The notes: generated from the letters alone by a model not told the origin. DNA of 25,646 nt from an uncultured Cellvibrio sp. (GCA_946886255.1 CAMPIG010000019.1:1-25646); one strand, 5' to 3'; shown: positions 16,627 through 24,770, numbered from the stretch's first letter. Numbers and translations: made by a program.

Positions 16627-16659
16627 GAGCTTCACCGCTGAATCACAACGGTGAAGCTC
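16627..16659 (-). other. Intercistronic hairpin between flotillin and ATPase genes
   Basis: GAGCTTCACCG (16627-16637) and CGGTGAAGCTC (16649-16659) form a perfect 11-bp stem with an 11-nt loop, 16 nt after the flotillin stop on the transcribed strand. No T-run follows. It looks like an mRNA processing or stabilising stem, or a weak attenuator that would set the ATPase level below that of flotillin. Confidence 0.6.
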
Positions 16660-16674
16660 CAGGCATGATAATAA

Positions 16675-18651
16675 TTACTCTTGAACCACATCCGCCTTGA
16701 CAGGCTCAGCTGCTTTACCTTGTACCAGCCGATCCAATACTGCAGTTAATACGCCGCTCTTGCTGGCGAGGCCGTCAATCGCCTTGCCAATAGACAGGGA
16801 CTTGGCAAAGTTATCAAAGAAATGTGCTTCACCACCAACGATATCGATATGCGCTTTCTGCAATGCAATTGCCAGAACCTCCGCATTTTCCTTGGCGATT
16901 TCCTTACCGGCTTCAATACTTGCCAGAGCTTCCTTGAAGGCGGTTTCCAGACTCATGCGGAATTCTTCGTGCTCACGCGCCTGCGCACTCATCGCATTCA
17001 TCGCATCAAACTTCTCAACCAAACCGGCTGCTTCAGCTTTGAACTTCTCGCGCGTTACATCCGCTTCGGCCAAGCCAACATCTTTGCGCGCCTTGGCTTC
17101 CGATGTACCTTTCGCAGCGATAACCTCCGCTTCCGCCATACCCTTGGCATTAATCACTTCTGCTTCAGCTTTGCCTGCATCCGCTTCTGCTGTGCCTTTC
17201 ACACGAATCACATTGGCTTGAGCAACGCCTTCTTTCTCCAAAGCATCGGCTTTGGCTTCCTGAACCTTGGCATCTGCAAGTCCTGGCGCAGCGCGTTCAG
17301 CCTGGATACCTTCAGCCATTTTCTTCATCGCTTCAGCCTCCTTGGCAGAAGCATCCAGCTTGGCTTGTGCAATAGTCGTAATCTCTACCGCTTTATGCTT
17401 GGCAGACAACTCTTCTGCTTCGGCCGCTTTTACTTGTTTAACTTTCTCTTCATCGGCTTTAGCTTCTGCCGCCAACACCTGCACTTGTTTCTTGCGATCG
17501 GCATCGGACACTTCACGCACTTCTTTAATACGCTCTTCTTCAATGGCCACTGTCTTATCGACCACTACCCGCTCGCGAATAACATTGGCAATTTCTTTCT
17601 TCTGTATTTCAATAGCCTTTTCAGCTTCAATCGTTTGCAGCTCTACCTCGCGCTTGCGCGCAACAATTTCGAGCTCGCGAGCTCGCGTAACCTTTTCTTC
17701 CTCAATAGCGACTGCACGCAGACGATTCTGCGCAGCCACTTCAATCTCCCGTTGCTGATTTTCCGTCTGTACGGACAACTCTTGAGCAACCTGAATCGCA
17801 GTCTGTTCGTATTTTTTACGCTCTTCTTCCTGAACCTTTTTTGTTTCCGCCTCTTCGCGCGCACGAATGGTGGCAATTTCACGTTGCTGACGGGCTTCCG
17901 CATCCGCTTGCTGACGATCCAACTCCAACATAGCCTCTGTGGTTTCTACATTTTTCTTCTTGATTGCCAGCTCTTCATCACGTTCGAGGATGTTGGTACG
18001 GACATTTTGCGCAGCTGTCAGCTCAGTGATCTTCTTGATACCTTCGGCATCAAGAATATTGTGAGGGTCAAGGGAGGATTTCGGCGTTTGTTCGATATAG
18101 TCGATAGCCACGTCTTCCAGCACATAGCCGTTCAAATCATCGCCAATAACCTGGATAATTTTTTCACGAAACTGCAAACGATTTTCAAATAACTGAACAA
18201 ACTCAATTTGCTTGCCGACAGTCTTTAAAGCTTCAGAGAACTTTGCTGAAAAAAGCTTATCCACGGCCTCTATGTCAGACGCGCGATCAGCACCAATAGA
18301 TTTGGCAACCCGCAACACATCCTCTGCCGTTTCATTAACGCGCAAATAAAATGCTACGCTGATGTCAGCGCGCATATTATCTTTACAGATCAGGCCATCA
18401 CGCCCACGGCGATCCACATCCAATGTAATCAATGAAATATTCATTAATTCTTTTTTGTGGATAATCGGGTATACCAGCGCGCCGGTAAAATGAATCTTGG
18501 GTGTTGAGCTCATGTCATTAACAATAAGCGCAGTGCCTTGGGCGACTTTTATGTAAAACAGCTTATAAAAGAAAGCTAACCCAAGGATGATTAATACAAT
18601 AATTCCTACACCCAGAATAATAGGGGATGCAATGGCCAAGTCGATGTTCAT
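16675..18651 (-). CDS. Flotillin-family band-7 protein (YqiK-like)
   Basis: The protein has an N-terminal membrane segment (about residues 10-32, IILGVGIIVLIILGLAFFYK). The SPFH/band-7 domain follows (about 35-210, from KVAQGTALIVNDMSSTPKIHF). Then comes a very long charged coiled coil (about 230-560) ending in alternating Ala-Glu repeats (AEADAGKAEAEVINAKGMAE), as in flotillins. Flotillins form large oligomers that organise membrane microdomains. At 658 residues it is about 100 longer than E. coli YqiK (553 as I recall), mostly in the coiled coil. A GTG at 18657 is in frame but lies against the AAAGGAG site; ATG 18651 sits five bases after it and is preferred. It follows a YqiJ-like gene, the same pair as E. 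coli yqiJ-yqiK. Confidence 0.93.
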   Translation of the reverse strand: MNIDLAIASPIILGVGIIVLIILGLAFFYKLFYIKVAQGTALIVNDMSSTPKIHFTGALVYPIIHKKELMNISLITLDVDRRGRDGLICKDNMRADISVAFYLRVNETAEDVLRVAKSIGADRASDIEAVDKLFSAKFSEALKTVGKQIEFVQLFENRLQFREKIIQVIGDDLNGYVLEDVAIDYIEQTPKSSLDPHNILDAEGIKKITELTAAQNVRTNILERDEELAIKKKNVETTEAMLELDRQQADAEARQQREIATIRAREEAETKKVQEEERKKYEQTAIQVAQELSVQTENQQREIEVAAQNRLRAVAIEEEKVTRARELEIVARKREVELQTIEAEKAIEIQKKEIANVIRERVVVDKTVAIEEERIKEVREVSDADRKKQVQVLAAEAKADEEKVKQVKAAEAEELSAKHKAVEITTIAQAKLDASAKEAEAMKKMAEGIQAERAAPGLADAKVQEAKADALEKEGVAQANVIRVKGTAEADAGKAEAEVINAKGMAEAEVIAAKGTSEAKARKDVGLAEADVTREKFKAEAAGLVEKFDAMNAMSAQAREHEEFRMSLETAFKEALASIEAGKEIAKENAEVLAIALQKAHIDIVGGEAHFFDNFAKSLSIGKAIDGLASKSGVLTAVLDRLVQGKAAEPVKADVVQE

Positions 18652-18716
18652 AGTCACTCCTTTTTTCTTTTTACCAATATAAATAGATCAAATGTAAATA
18701 GTGTCGCTATCGGCCA

Positions 18717-19397
18717 CTACAATGAAGGTTTCCCCAGAAACTCCTGTTCTGAGATAACACGATACACATACAGCTCTGGCAAATATTCCAGCAATACAAC
18801 ACGGTCACCACGATGGAATTCTGTGTTCCCCATAGCGCGTGCCTTAAGAATTAATCCTGCACCGCCATCTGCCAGCGTGACCTCACCAAATTGTGCATTG
18901 ACAACCGATGAGCGAACGATAGCTACCTGCCCCAAAACGCGCTTTATCGTTTCCTGCTGGGTCTTATGAAAAAACGGCCGTAGTGGCTTAATGACCAGAG
19001 CCGTCAACATGACGCCGATATACAACGACCCCGCCAGCGCAGGTAAACCCAGCAATAAACGAAGGAAACCCGAGGAAAACAAAGGCGTTAAAAAATACAC
19101 CAGGTAGTAGCAGATCAACCACCCGAAGAGCACCACCAGACTAATAATGATCGTCACCGGCACGCCGTGCAATCCGAACCGCATCATAAGGCCCGTCAAT
19201 GCATTGGCGTTGGAGATATCACCCTCAGCACTGATGTCCATATCAAAATCCAGCAATGAGATATCAAACACACCGAGTATGGTGAACAACCAGTAAATCA
19301 CTACAACGATCAGCAGTATCGTGAAGAATATCGTCGGAAATGAAGCCACAATCTGGTAGAACGGCCTCATCCCTTCACTCAAGAGAACCGCGAACAT
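18717..19397 (-). CDS. YqiJ-like inner-membrane protein with OB-fold C-terminus
   Basis: This 226-residue membrane protein carries hydrophobic segments at about 15-40, 73-97, 98-115 and 122-140 and a soluble C-terminal domain from about 155. The latter (LGQVAIVRSSVVNAQFGEVT, GNTEFHRGDRVVLLEY) has the beta-rich look of the NfeD/YqiJ OB-fold. Proteins of this type pair with flotillins or stomatins and probably anchor or regulate the band-7 oligomer. A GTG at 19403 opens the frame but lies inside AGGAGGTG, an excellent ribosome site for ATG 19397 five bases later, so the ATG is the start. Downstream there is a 65-nt gap to the flotillin start. Confidence 0.85.
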   Translation of the reverse strand: MFAVLLSEGMRPFYQIVASFPTIFFTILLIVVVIYWLFTILGVFDISLLDFDMDISAEGDISNANALTGLMMRFGLHGVPVTIIISLVVLFGWLICYYLVYFLTPLFSSGFLRLLLGLPALAGSLYIGVMLTALVIKPLRPFFHKTQQETIKRVLGQVAIVRSSVVNAQFGEVTLADGGAGLILKARAMGNTEFHRGDRVVLLEYLPELYVYRVISEQEFLGKPSL

Positions 19398-19440
19398 CTT
19401 CACCTCCTGTTTATTCGATGAGCAATGGCTGGCGATTATC

Positions 19441-20133
19441 TTACGATGATTTTTTGTTCTTCAGGCGAGTCAAAATATCATCCACGCTCGCCCCGTTAGG
19501 CGCGATACCGGCCGCTTCAAGTTTTGCTTGCAATGAGAACTCGGGGGTATCCTGAGCCAATTCGCTGGCAGCGCTGATCTGTGCATCTTTCAGCGCTTGC
19601 CTTTCTTTAATGCGCTCAAGTGAGTCCATGGCGGTGCGCAGCTTTGAGTTGGAGCCACTATGACGCTCAGCAACGGCCGATTGCGCGCGCTGTACATTTT
19701 CTGTGGCCTTGACCGTATCCACCTGCTGTTTTAAGCGCTTGATATTTTTCTCGGCTTGCTGAATAGCAAAACGTAATTTGGTCGCGCTTTCTGCATAACC
19801 CTCGTGTGCTTCTTGCTCCGAAGCCAGCTGATTTTCCAGTTCGGCAACTTTTTCGGCCACCTCTCGAGCCAGCGGCTCATCGCCCTTCTCAAGTGCTTTC
19901 AGCGCATAACCTTCGTGCTCTTCAATGGCCTTTTTGTTTTTTTTGCACTTTTCTTCAGCCAGTTTCTGGCGCGCCATAATTTCTGCCAGACTGTCTTTGG
20001 AACGCTTCAACTCTTCCGAAGCGTCACGCACCTCTTGATCCAGAATCCGCAATGCCTGGCTGTCAACAACAGCTTCACCGGCTTCATTTACACCACCGCG
20101 CAGGGCGGTAATCATCTTTGCCCAGATATTCAT
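19441..20133 (-). CDS. PspA/IM30-family protein (YjfJ-like)
   Basis: The 230-residue product is almost entirely helical coiled coil, with the PspA/IM30 start MNIWAKMITALRGGVNEAGE followed by EVRDASEELKRSKDSLAEIM. PspA and IM30/Vipp1 bind stressed inner membranes and assemble ESCRT-III-like rods or rings. The length equals that of E. coli YjfJ (about 232 as I recall), and YjfI-YjfJ order is the same as here. The C-terminal part (PEFSLQAKLEAAGIAPNGAS) is a YjfJ-type tail rather than classical PspA. Its ribosome site AAGGGGTG overlaps the stop codon of the YjfI-like gene, so translation is probably coupled. No PspF or PspBC gene is nearby, so regulation differs from the E. coli psp operon. Confidence 0.93.
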   Translation of the reverse strand: MNIWAKMITALRGGVNEAGEAVVDSQALRILDQEVRDASEELKRSKDSLAEIMARQKLAEEKCKKNKKAIEEHEGYALKALEKGDEPLAREVAEKVAELENQLASEQEAHEGYAESATKLRFAIQQAEKNIKRLKQQVDTVKATENVQRAQSAVAERHSGSNSKLRTAMDSLERIKERQALKDAQISAASELAQDTPEFSLQAKLEAAGIAPNGASVDDILTRLKNKKSS

Positions 20134-20143
20134 AACTCACCCC

Positions 20144-20785
20144 TTAAGCTGCAACAGATTCTTTTAAATACTCGCTGTAGGCCTCAGTAGCCTGAATAAC
20201 GTTGGAAGCGAGCACTTCAATTTCAAAAAGTACATTCTGCAAGCTCGATGCGGAACTCAAGGCACCGAACATGTGATAACAATCGTCGCCATCCATATGA
20301 TCAAGACTGATCGTGGATAACGGAAAATATTTGTGCGTACGCAATACCGCCTCATTAAAACGGTCCGCATTTTTTACATCAGAAGCAGACCACAACATAG
20401 CTTCCACGATGATTTGCTCTCCCGATACCGTGAGAAAAACGGGTAAATCTCCATAATCAAACATCACTATGTGCAAAGCCGGGGAGACCCCGTCAATCAA
20501 TTCCACCTCGGCACGCTTACCAACAAACATATCTGCCTTATAAAGTGCTTCGTATAGACTTGTCGTAGTCCAGCGAGTCATATTGTCTGTCATTGGTTGT
20601 TCTCCTTTCATGAGAGTAGAGCCATTGGTTGAAAGCAGCCCCAAGGGTTCGCGCAATTCCTTCTCGTATGCCGTGAGCTGGGCCGTATTTTCCGGAAGTA
20701 TCCACACCTCCTTCTTAACCAGGCCCTGTTCGCGCAAACGTTTGCGGTATTCCCGCTGGTAATGTGCTGATGATTTTGGCTGCAT
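20144..20785 (-). CDS. YjfI/DUF2170-family protein with basic N-terminal extension
   Basis: First gene of the operon, 213 residues from ATG 20785 (a GTG at 20794 is also in frame). The C-terminal part from about residue 65 (MTRWTTTSLYEALYKADMFV to LKESVAA) corresponds to YjfI/DUF2170, normally about 130 residues. The extra N-terminus (SAHYQREYRKRLREQGLVKK, EVWILPE) is basic and resembles short ribbon-helix-helix-like DNA-binding segments. It could bind the paired palindromes just upstream, which is inference. An internal ATG at 20593-20591, in frame, has AAAGGAG eight bases upstream, a better site than that of the first start. A short YjfI-only product of 149 residues (MTDNMTRWTT) may therefore also be made. 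The molecular function of DUF2170 is unknown. Confidence 0.85.
   Translation of the reverse strand: MQPKSSAHYQREYRKRLREQGLVKKEVWILPENTAQLTAYEKELREPLGLLSTNGSTLMKGEQPMTDNMTRWTTTSLYEALYKADMFVGKRAEVELIDGVSPALHIVMFDYGDLPVFLTVSGEQIIVEAMLWSASDVKNADRFNEAVLRTHKYFPLSTISLDHMDGDDCYHMFGALSSASSLQNVLFEIEVLASNVIQATEAYSEYLKESVAA
20591..20609 (-). promoter_or_regulatory. Strong internal ribosome binding site in the YjfI-like gene
   Basis: On the minus strand AAAGGAG is followed by AACAACCA and ATG (20593-20591), in frame with the YjfI-like gene at codon 65 counted from ATG 20785. The site is closer to consensus than the one before the first start. It supports a second, shorter protein or a mis-assigned first start. 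Confidence 0.6.
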
Positions 20786-20803
20786 GAAAGGCACTCTACT
20801 CTC

Positions 20804-20851
20804 TTACATGTAATGAGTCAAAATATTACATGTAATAAATCAATCACAGAA
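20804..20851 (-). promoter_or_regulatory. Operon promoter with two TTACATGTAA operators
   Basis: Two identical perfect palindromes TTACATGTAA lie at 20804-20813 and 20826-20835, centres 22 bp apart (two helical turns). A plausible minus-strand promoter has TTCTGT as -35 (20846-20851), a 17-bp spacer and TAATAT as -10 (20823-20828). This puts the start near 20816, between the palindromes. One palindrome overlaps the -10 and the other covers the first transcribed bases, which suits repression. The regulator is not known; the basic N-terminus of the first gene product is a candidate. Confidence 0.6.
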
Positions 20852-20974
20852 CGTCTTATGCAAACGATTGATTCGTAACGTATTAACAACGGCAGAGAGG
20901 AAAAACCGTTGATTTTAATGTCGTTTAGACATTCTTATAGGAGATTAAATAACAAAAAGATCTAGGAGTCGCTT

Positions 20975-21559
20975 TCATTGCTTCTTATGGTGCAACTCCC
21001 AGTTCTCCAATTTCTTCCGCTCACTTTTCCGCAGCAACACATAGGTCGCTCCACCGGCGCCATGCTGTTTCTGGGCAGAGTGAAACGCGAGTATTTCCGG
21101 AAATTGAGGCAACCAGTGCGCAACGCAGCTCTTTAGTAGTGCCGGCTGCTCACGCCCCTCACCTTTACCGTGAGTAATCAACGCACAGCGAATGTCGTTG
21201 GCCATGCAATCCCTGATAAATTGATATACCGCCAGGCGCGCCTGCTCGACCTTCATCTGATGCAGGTCGAGGCGCGCGTCGATTTGGTATTTACCCAGTC
21301 GCAAGTTTCTATAGACTCCGTGCTGCACACCGTCGCGCTTGAATTCCAATATGGATAAAGGATCAACCGGCTCAACATATTCCCCCGAGAGAAAGTTTTT
21401 GTCGCGCGGCCCTTCAGCGAGAGCGGCCTTGCGGCGGGAGCTAGCGTTCAATTTGTCGGCATGACCAGGCGCCAGGGGAACCGTCTCCGGCACCCGGATT
21501 GGCTCGACATCCCGCATCTGTTTTGTGAACAACTCGTGATCTTTGTCTTTCTCGTTCAT
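20975..21559 (-). CDS. smrA: Smr-domain protein, SmrA-like endonuclease
   Basis: The 194-residue product has a poorly conserved N-terminal region, with a DUF-like block around residues 40-90 (DKNFLSGEYVEPVDPLSILE), and a C-terminal Smr domain (about 92-185). Smr motifs are LDLHQMKVEQAR (97-108), LITHGKGEG (128-136) and HSAQKQHGAGGATYVLLRK from 160. Stand-alone Smr proteins of this size in gammaproteobacteria (E. coli YdaL/SmrA) have DNA-nicking or RNA endonuclease activity. The in-frame TTG at 21562 is ignored, because ATG 21559 follows GGAGG eight bases upstream. It is upstream of the stress operon on the same strand. The 190-bp gap between them contains the operon's own promoter, so it is probably a separate unit. 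Confidence 0.88.
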   Translation of the reverse strand: MNEKDKDHELFTKQMRDVEPIRVPETVPLAPGHADKLNASSRRKAALAEGPRDKNFLSGEYVEPVDPLSILEFKRDGVQHGVYRNLRLGKYQIDARLDLHQMKVEQARLAVYQFIRDCMANDIRCALITHGKGEGREQPALLKSCVAHWLPQFPEILAFHSAQKQHGAGGATYVLLRKSERKKLENWELHHKKQ

Positions 21560-21609
21560 CAACCCACCCTCCAGCAGCGAAGCCGCGCTTTTAAATCATG
21601 CGCAGCCGC

Positions 21610-21615
21610 TATAAT
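21610..21615 (+). promoter_or_regulatory. Perfect TATAAT -10 before the GGDEF gene
   Basis: TATAAT at 21610-21615 points toward the degenerate GGDEF gene. The -35 region (GCTTTT at 21587-21592) is poor. Transcription from here would give a leader of about 105 nt. Confidence 0.4.
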
Positions 21616-21726
21616 CGACTACAGCTATCGTTCAACTCTTCGATGGCACTCGACTTATTATGCCCGAGATGATTCAGCGCAAGCCATGCTGAATTTACTG
21701 TTGTTTTCCCACACATCGGTGAAGCT

Positions 21727-22623
21727 ATGTGGAGTAATTTTTCTATCGCACTGGTCACCTTGCTGCTGGTACTGGTTGCAGTTTTTCTGTGGGCCGTGGC
21801 TGTGTTTGCCGCAGGCGACGGTATTCCGCTGGGCAACGTTGATATGCATTTGGCGATTCGCAACCTGTTCTTCTGTCTCGCCGCCTTCATTTTGTTGTGC
21901 ATCACAGCACAGCTACCCATCCGCCGCCCTATTATCGTCAAGCTGATGGTGGGTTTCGGCTTGCTGTTTCTCGGCGCCTGGCAAGAACTGCTCAACACAC
22001 TGGTCCACAGCGATTGGCTGCTGGTACGCTGGCTAGAGATGGTGGGCTTGCCCGGTGGAACACTGGCCGCATCGCTGGGTCTGTTTGAATTGGGCAAAGC
22101 TTATCGATTGAACCGCCTTTTATTGGGGAGTTATCGCAAGATTGAGCATAGCCTGGCGACGGTGGATCAATTAACCCAGCTATATAATCGTCGCTATTTT
22201 TTTGCTACTTGCCCGGATTTAATGCTATCCACCCAACATCACGACGAGACGGCTGCACTGATTACCCTGCGTATCGCCAACCTGCAGGAAACCAATCGCA
22301 ATCTGGGATATCAGGCTGGCGACGCCGTATTGACCCAGGTGGCTCGTGTATTACTTCGCCACACGCGCAGCCATGACATCGCCGCTCGCCTCAGCGGGCG
22401 CCGGCTCGCGATGTTTTTACCCAATACCACCCCCAAAGATGCCGAAGAAATCGTGCAACGGCTGCTCATGCATGTGGAACATATTGGAATCACGAATGAT
22501 GCGGGGGAGGAGATTGTCCAGCGAATCGATATTGAATATGTCGTCTGTTGTGCCGAAACGGGAGAGACGTTCGAGGAATTAATGCAGCGAGCACGCCGAA
22601 ATTTATTGATGCTTGAGCATTAG
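21727..22623 (+). CDS. Membrane protein with degenerate GGDEF domain
   Basis: The N-terminal half holds about four membrane helices (residues 6-29, 46-63, 70-90 and 104-122), a short cytoplasmic helix follows, and a GGDEF fold runs from about 143 to the end. The linker motif DQLTQLYNRR (147-156) is intact. The metal-binding LDID-type motif is LRIA (181-184), and the GGDEF motif itself is SGRRL (223-227), so diguanylate cyclase activity should be lost. The inhibitory I-site RxxD is kept as R214-S-H-D217, exactly five residues before the active-site position. The protein is therefore likely a membrane-bound c-di-GMP receptor rather than an enzyme; this is inference. The start ATG 21727 follows GGTGAAG. 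The gene is divergent from smrA and ends in the terminator shared with acs. Confidence 0.85.
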   Translation: MWSNFSIALVTLLLVLVAVFLWAVAVFAAGDGIPLGNVDMHLAIRNLFFCLAAFILLCITAQLPIRRPIIVKLMVGFGLLFLGAWQELLNTLVHSDWLLVRWLEMVGLPGGTLAASLGLFELGKAYRLNRLLLGSYRKIEHSLATVDQLTQLYNRRYFFATCPDLMLSTQHHDETAALITLRIANLQETNRNLGYQAGDAVLTQVARVLLRHTRSHDIAARLSGRRLAMFLPNTTPKDAEEIVQRLLMHVEHIGITNDAGEEIVQRIDIEYVVCCAETGETFEELMQRARRNLLMLEH

Positions 22624-22636
22624 CAGACTGTTAACT

Positions 22637-22664
22637 AAAGAGCCCAGACCAATCCGGGCTCTTT
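22637..22664. terminator. Bidirectional terminator between GGDEF gene and acs
   Basis: AAAGAGCCC (22637-22645) pairs with GGGCTCTTT (22656-22664) around a 10-nt loop. The stem has an A-run on one side and a T-run on the other, so it can end transcription from both convergent genes. Confidence 0.85.
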
Positions 22665-22673
22665 CTGCGCGTA

Positions 22674-24611
22674 TTATTTGCTAGCGCGATTGCGGATTAA
22701 CTCATCCACTACAGCGGGATCAGCCAGCGTGGATGTATCACCCAGACTATCCAACTCATTGGCAGCAATCTTGCGCAGGATGCGGCGCATGATCTTACCC
22801 GAGCGAGTCTTGGGCAGCCCCGGCGCCCACTGAATTATATCTGGCTTGGCGATGGCACCAATCTCCTTAACACAGAGCGCGATTAATGCTTTACGCAAAT
22901 CATCCGAGGGCTCTACGCCGCTCATCAATGTCACGTAGGCATAAATGCCCTGGCCTTTAATATCGTGGGGATAACCTACTACTGCCGCTTCAGCAACAGC
23001 ATCATGCAACACCAGGGCACTTTCCACTTCCGCCGTTCCCATACGATGGCCGGAGACATTCAGCACATCATCCACACGACCGGTAATCCAATAATAACCA
23101 TCCGCATCCCGGCGAGCGCCATCGCCGGTGAAGTAGTATCCAGGATAAGTACTGTAATAAGTATCGATACAGCGCTGGTGGTCACCATAAACGCTGCGAA
23201 TTTGACTGGGCCAAGCGGCTTTGATTGCCAGGTTACCTTCACCCGCCCCTTCAATCTCCTTACCTTCGGGATCGAGCAGGACCGGCTGCACACCAAAGAA
23301 AGGCACAGTTGCAGAACCCGGCTTGAGATCAATAGCACCCGGTAACGGGGTCAGCATATGCGCGCCGGTTTCGGTCTGCCACCAGGTGTCCATGATCGGA
23401 CAGCGACTGTCGCCTACCACTCGGTAATACCACTCCCAGGCTTCAGGATTGATGGGCTCACCCACCGAGCCCAGCAGCTTCAATGAAGTGCGGGAGGTTC
23501 TAGTGACCCAATCATTACCGGCGCCCATCAGTGCGCGAATGGCGGTTGGTGCGGTGTAAAAACTATTAACTTGATGCTTGTCGATAATCTGCCAACAGCG
23601 CGAGGCGTCAGGGTAAGTCGGCACACCCTCAAACATCAAGGTGATTGCACCATTTGTCAGCGGACCGTAAACAATATAGCTGTGGCCTGTCACCCAACCC
23701 ACATCAGCGGTACACCAATAAACATCACCTTCCTGGTAATCAAAGACGTATTTATGGGTCATCGCCACTTGTAACAAGTATCCAGCGGTCGTGTGCAGCA
23801 CGCCTTTCGGCTTGCCGGTTGACCCTGATGTGTAGAGGATAAAGAGGGGATCTTCAGCATCCATGACTTCCGGTTCGCAAACATCGTTCTGCTGATCAAC
23901 CAGGTCGTGATACCAGATATCGCGCTCTTCGCTCCACTGAATTTCACTGGCCGTACGACGCACCACCAGACAAGTATGGACAGCGGGGCAGGATATCAGC
24001 GCAATATCGGCATTTTTTTTCAGCGGGACTTTTTTGCCACCGCGAACACCTTCATCGGCCGTGATGACAACCTTGCAATCCGCATCAAGAATGCGGTCCT
24101 TGAGTGCCTCCGGGGAGAAGCCCCCAAACACAACAGAATGAACTGCGCCGATGCGCGCACAAGCCAACATGGCGTAGCTGGCCTCGGGAATCATCGGCAT
24201 GTAAATGCATACCCGATCCCCTTTTTTAACGCCGCGAGCCCGCAACGCATTAGCTAATCGACAAACCTCTGTGTGCAATTCCGCATAGGTAATCAGTTGA
24301 TCTTCGGCGGGATCATCACCCTCCCAGATAATGGCAGTCTGGTTCGCTCGCTGAGGCAGATGTCGATCAATACAATTCACGCTGACATTGAGCTTGCCAT
24401 CGATAAACCAGGCAACGTCACCTTTATGCAGATCACTTTTAGTAACCTGACTCCAGGGTTGTTGCCAGGTCAAAAACTGCTTGGCCTGCTCAGCCCAAAA
24501 AGTATCAGGTGAATTAACCGACTCAGCGTACATTGCGCGATAGCGCTCAAGATCAATCGCAGCACTAGTCTTGAAATGTTCGGAAACGGGATAAAGATGG
24601 ACGTCGGACAC
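22674..24611 (-). CDS. acs: Acetyl-CoA synthetase Acs
   Basis: Acs activates acetate with ATP to acetyl-AMP and then acetyl-CoA in the cytoplasm. The 645-residue length and motifs are typical. [17 protein letters not shown] is the nucleotide-binding loop. [29 protein letters not shown] and [20 protein letters not shown] are the A8-hinge and adenylation motifs. [16 protein letters not shown] carries the catalytic lysine (K606), the usual target of reversible acetylation. The start is GTG at 24611 ([13 protein letters not shown]), preceded by AGGGAGAT; no upstream ATG fits. It is transcribed alone, with a terminator right after its stop. Upstream lie a 12-bp palindrome and about 160 bp of non-coding DNA. 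Confidence 0.97.
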   Translation of the reverse strand: MSDVHLYPVSEHFKTSAAIDLERYRAMYAESVNSPDTFWAEQAKQFLTWQQPWSQVTKSDLHKGDVAWFIDGKLNVSVNCIDRHLPQRANQTAIIWEGDDPAEDQLITYAELHTEVCRLANALRARGVKKGDRVCIYMPMIPEASYAMLACARIGAVHSVVFGGFSPEALKDRILDADCKVVITADEGVRGGKKVPLKKNADIALISCPAVHTCLVVRRTASEIQWSEERDIWYHDLVDQQNDVCEPEVMDAEDPLFILYTSGSTGKPKGVLHTTAGYLLQVAMTHKYVFDYQEGDVYWCTADVGWVTGHSYIVYGPLTNGAITLMFEGVPTYPDASRCWQIIDKHQVNSFYTAPTAIRALMGAGNDWVTRTSRTSLKLLGSVGEPINPEAWEWYYRVVGDSRCPIMDTWWQTETGAHMLTPLPGAIDLKPGSATVPFFGVQPVLLDPEGKEIEGAGEGNLAIKAAWPSQIRSVYGDHQRCIDTYYSTYPGYYFTGDGARRDADGYYWITGRVDDVLNVSGHRMGTAEVESALVLHDAVAEAAVVGYPHDIKGQGIYAYVTLMSGVEPSDDLRKALIALCVKEIGAIAKPDIIQWAPGLPKTRSGKIMRRILRKIAANELDSLGDTSTLADPAVVDELIRNRASK

Positions 24612-24697
24612 AGTGATATCTCCCTGCCGTTATTTTGTTATTGGACAGACCCAAGTTAAGGGGAACTAGCTTAACAGCTGATTGAGGCAGCGACAAT

Positions 24698-24709
24698 GAC
24701 AACGTTGTC
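24698..24709. promoter_or_regulatory. 12-bp palindrome upstream of acs
   Basis: GACAACGTTGTC at 24698-24709 is a perfect palindrome about 90 bp upstream of the acs start. On the acs strand it is followed at once by TTGTCG and, after 17 bp, TAAGCT, a weak promoter candidate. It may be an operator. The remaining gap from 24612 to 24770 shows nothing else I can name. Confidence 0.3.
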
Positions 24710-24770
24710 TGATGGTCCACAACACTTCCACAGAAATCCCGACGATAGAATCAGGTTGCCTCGATAGACA

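Noticed and set aside
16822..18192. A 456-codon plus-strand open frame opposite the flotillin gene
   Set aside because: It is the antisense of the Ala/Glu/Lys-rich coiled coil, which lacks stops in that frame by composition. The predicted product is a low-complexity Phe/Leu/Cys-rich chain with no family resemblance, and the flotillin frame is unmistakable.
9666..20851. Reading the eight-gene block as a mobile element or prophage-borne island
   Set aside because: No integrase, transposase, tRNA edge, direct-repeat ends or obvious shift in composition is seen, and flanking genes are ordinary chromosomal ones. Horizontal origin cannot be excluded without comparison to relatives.
20884..20912. 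CAACGG/CCGTTG inverted repeat downstream of smrA
   Set aside because: The arms are only 6 bp with a long loop and no T-run follows on the smrA strand, so it is not a convincing terminator.
21461..21946. A plus-strand frame over the smrA start and the GGDEF gene start
   Set aside because: It crosses the smrA coding region antisense and then the GGDEF gene in another frame. The product has no coherent domain, whereas both flanking genes have clear motifs.
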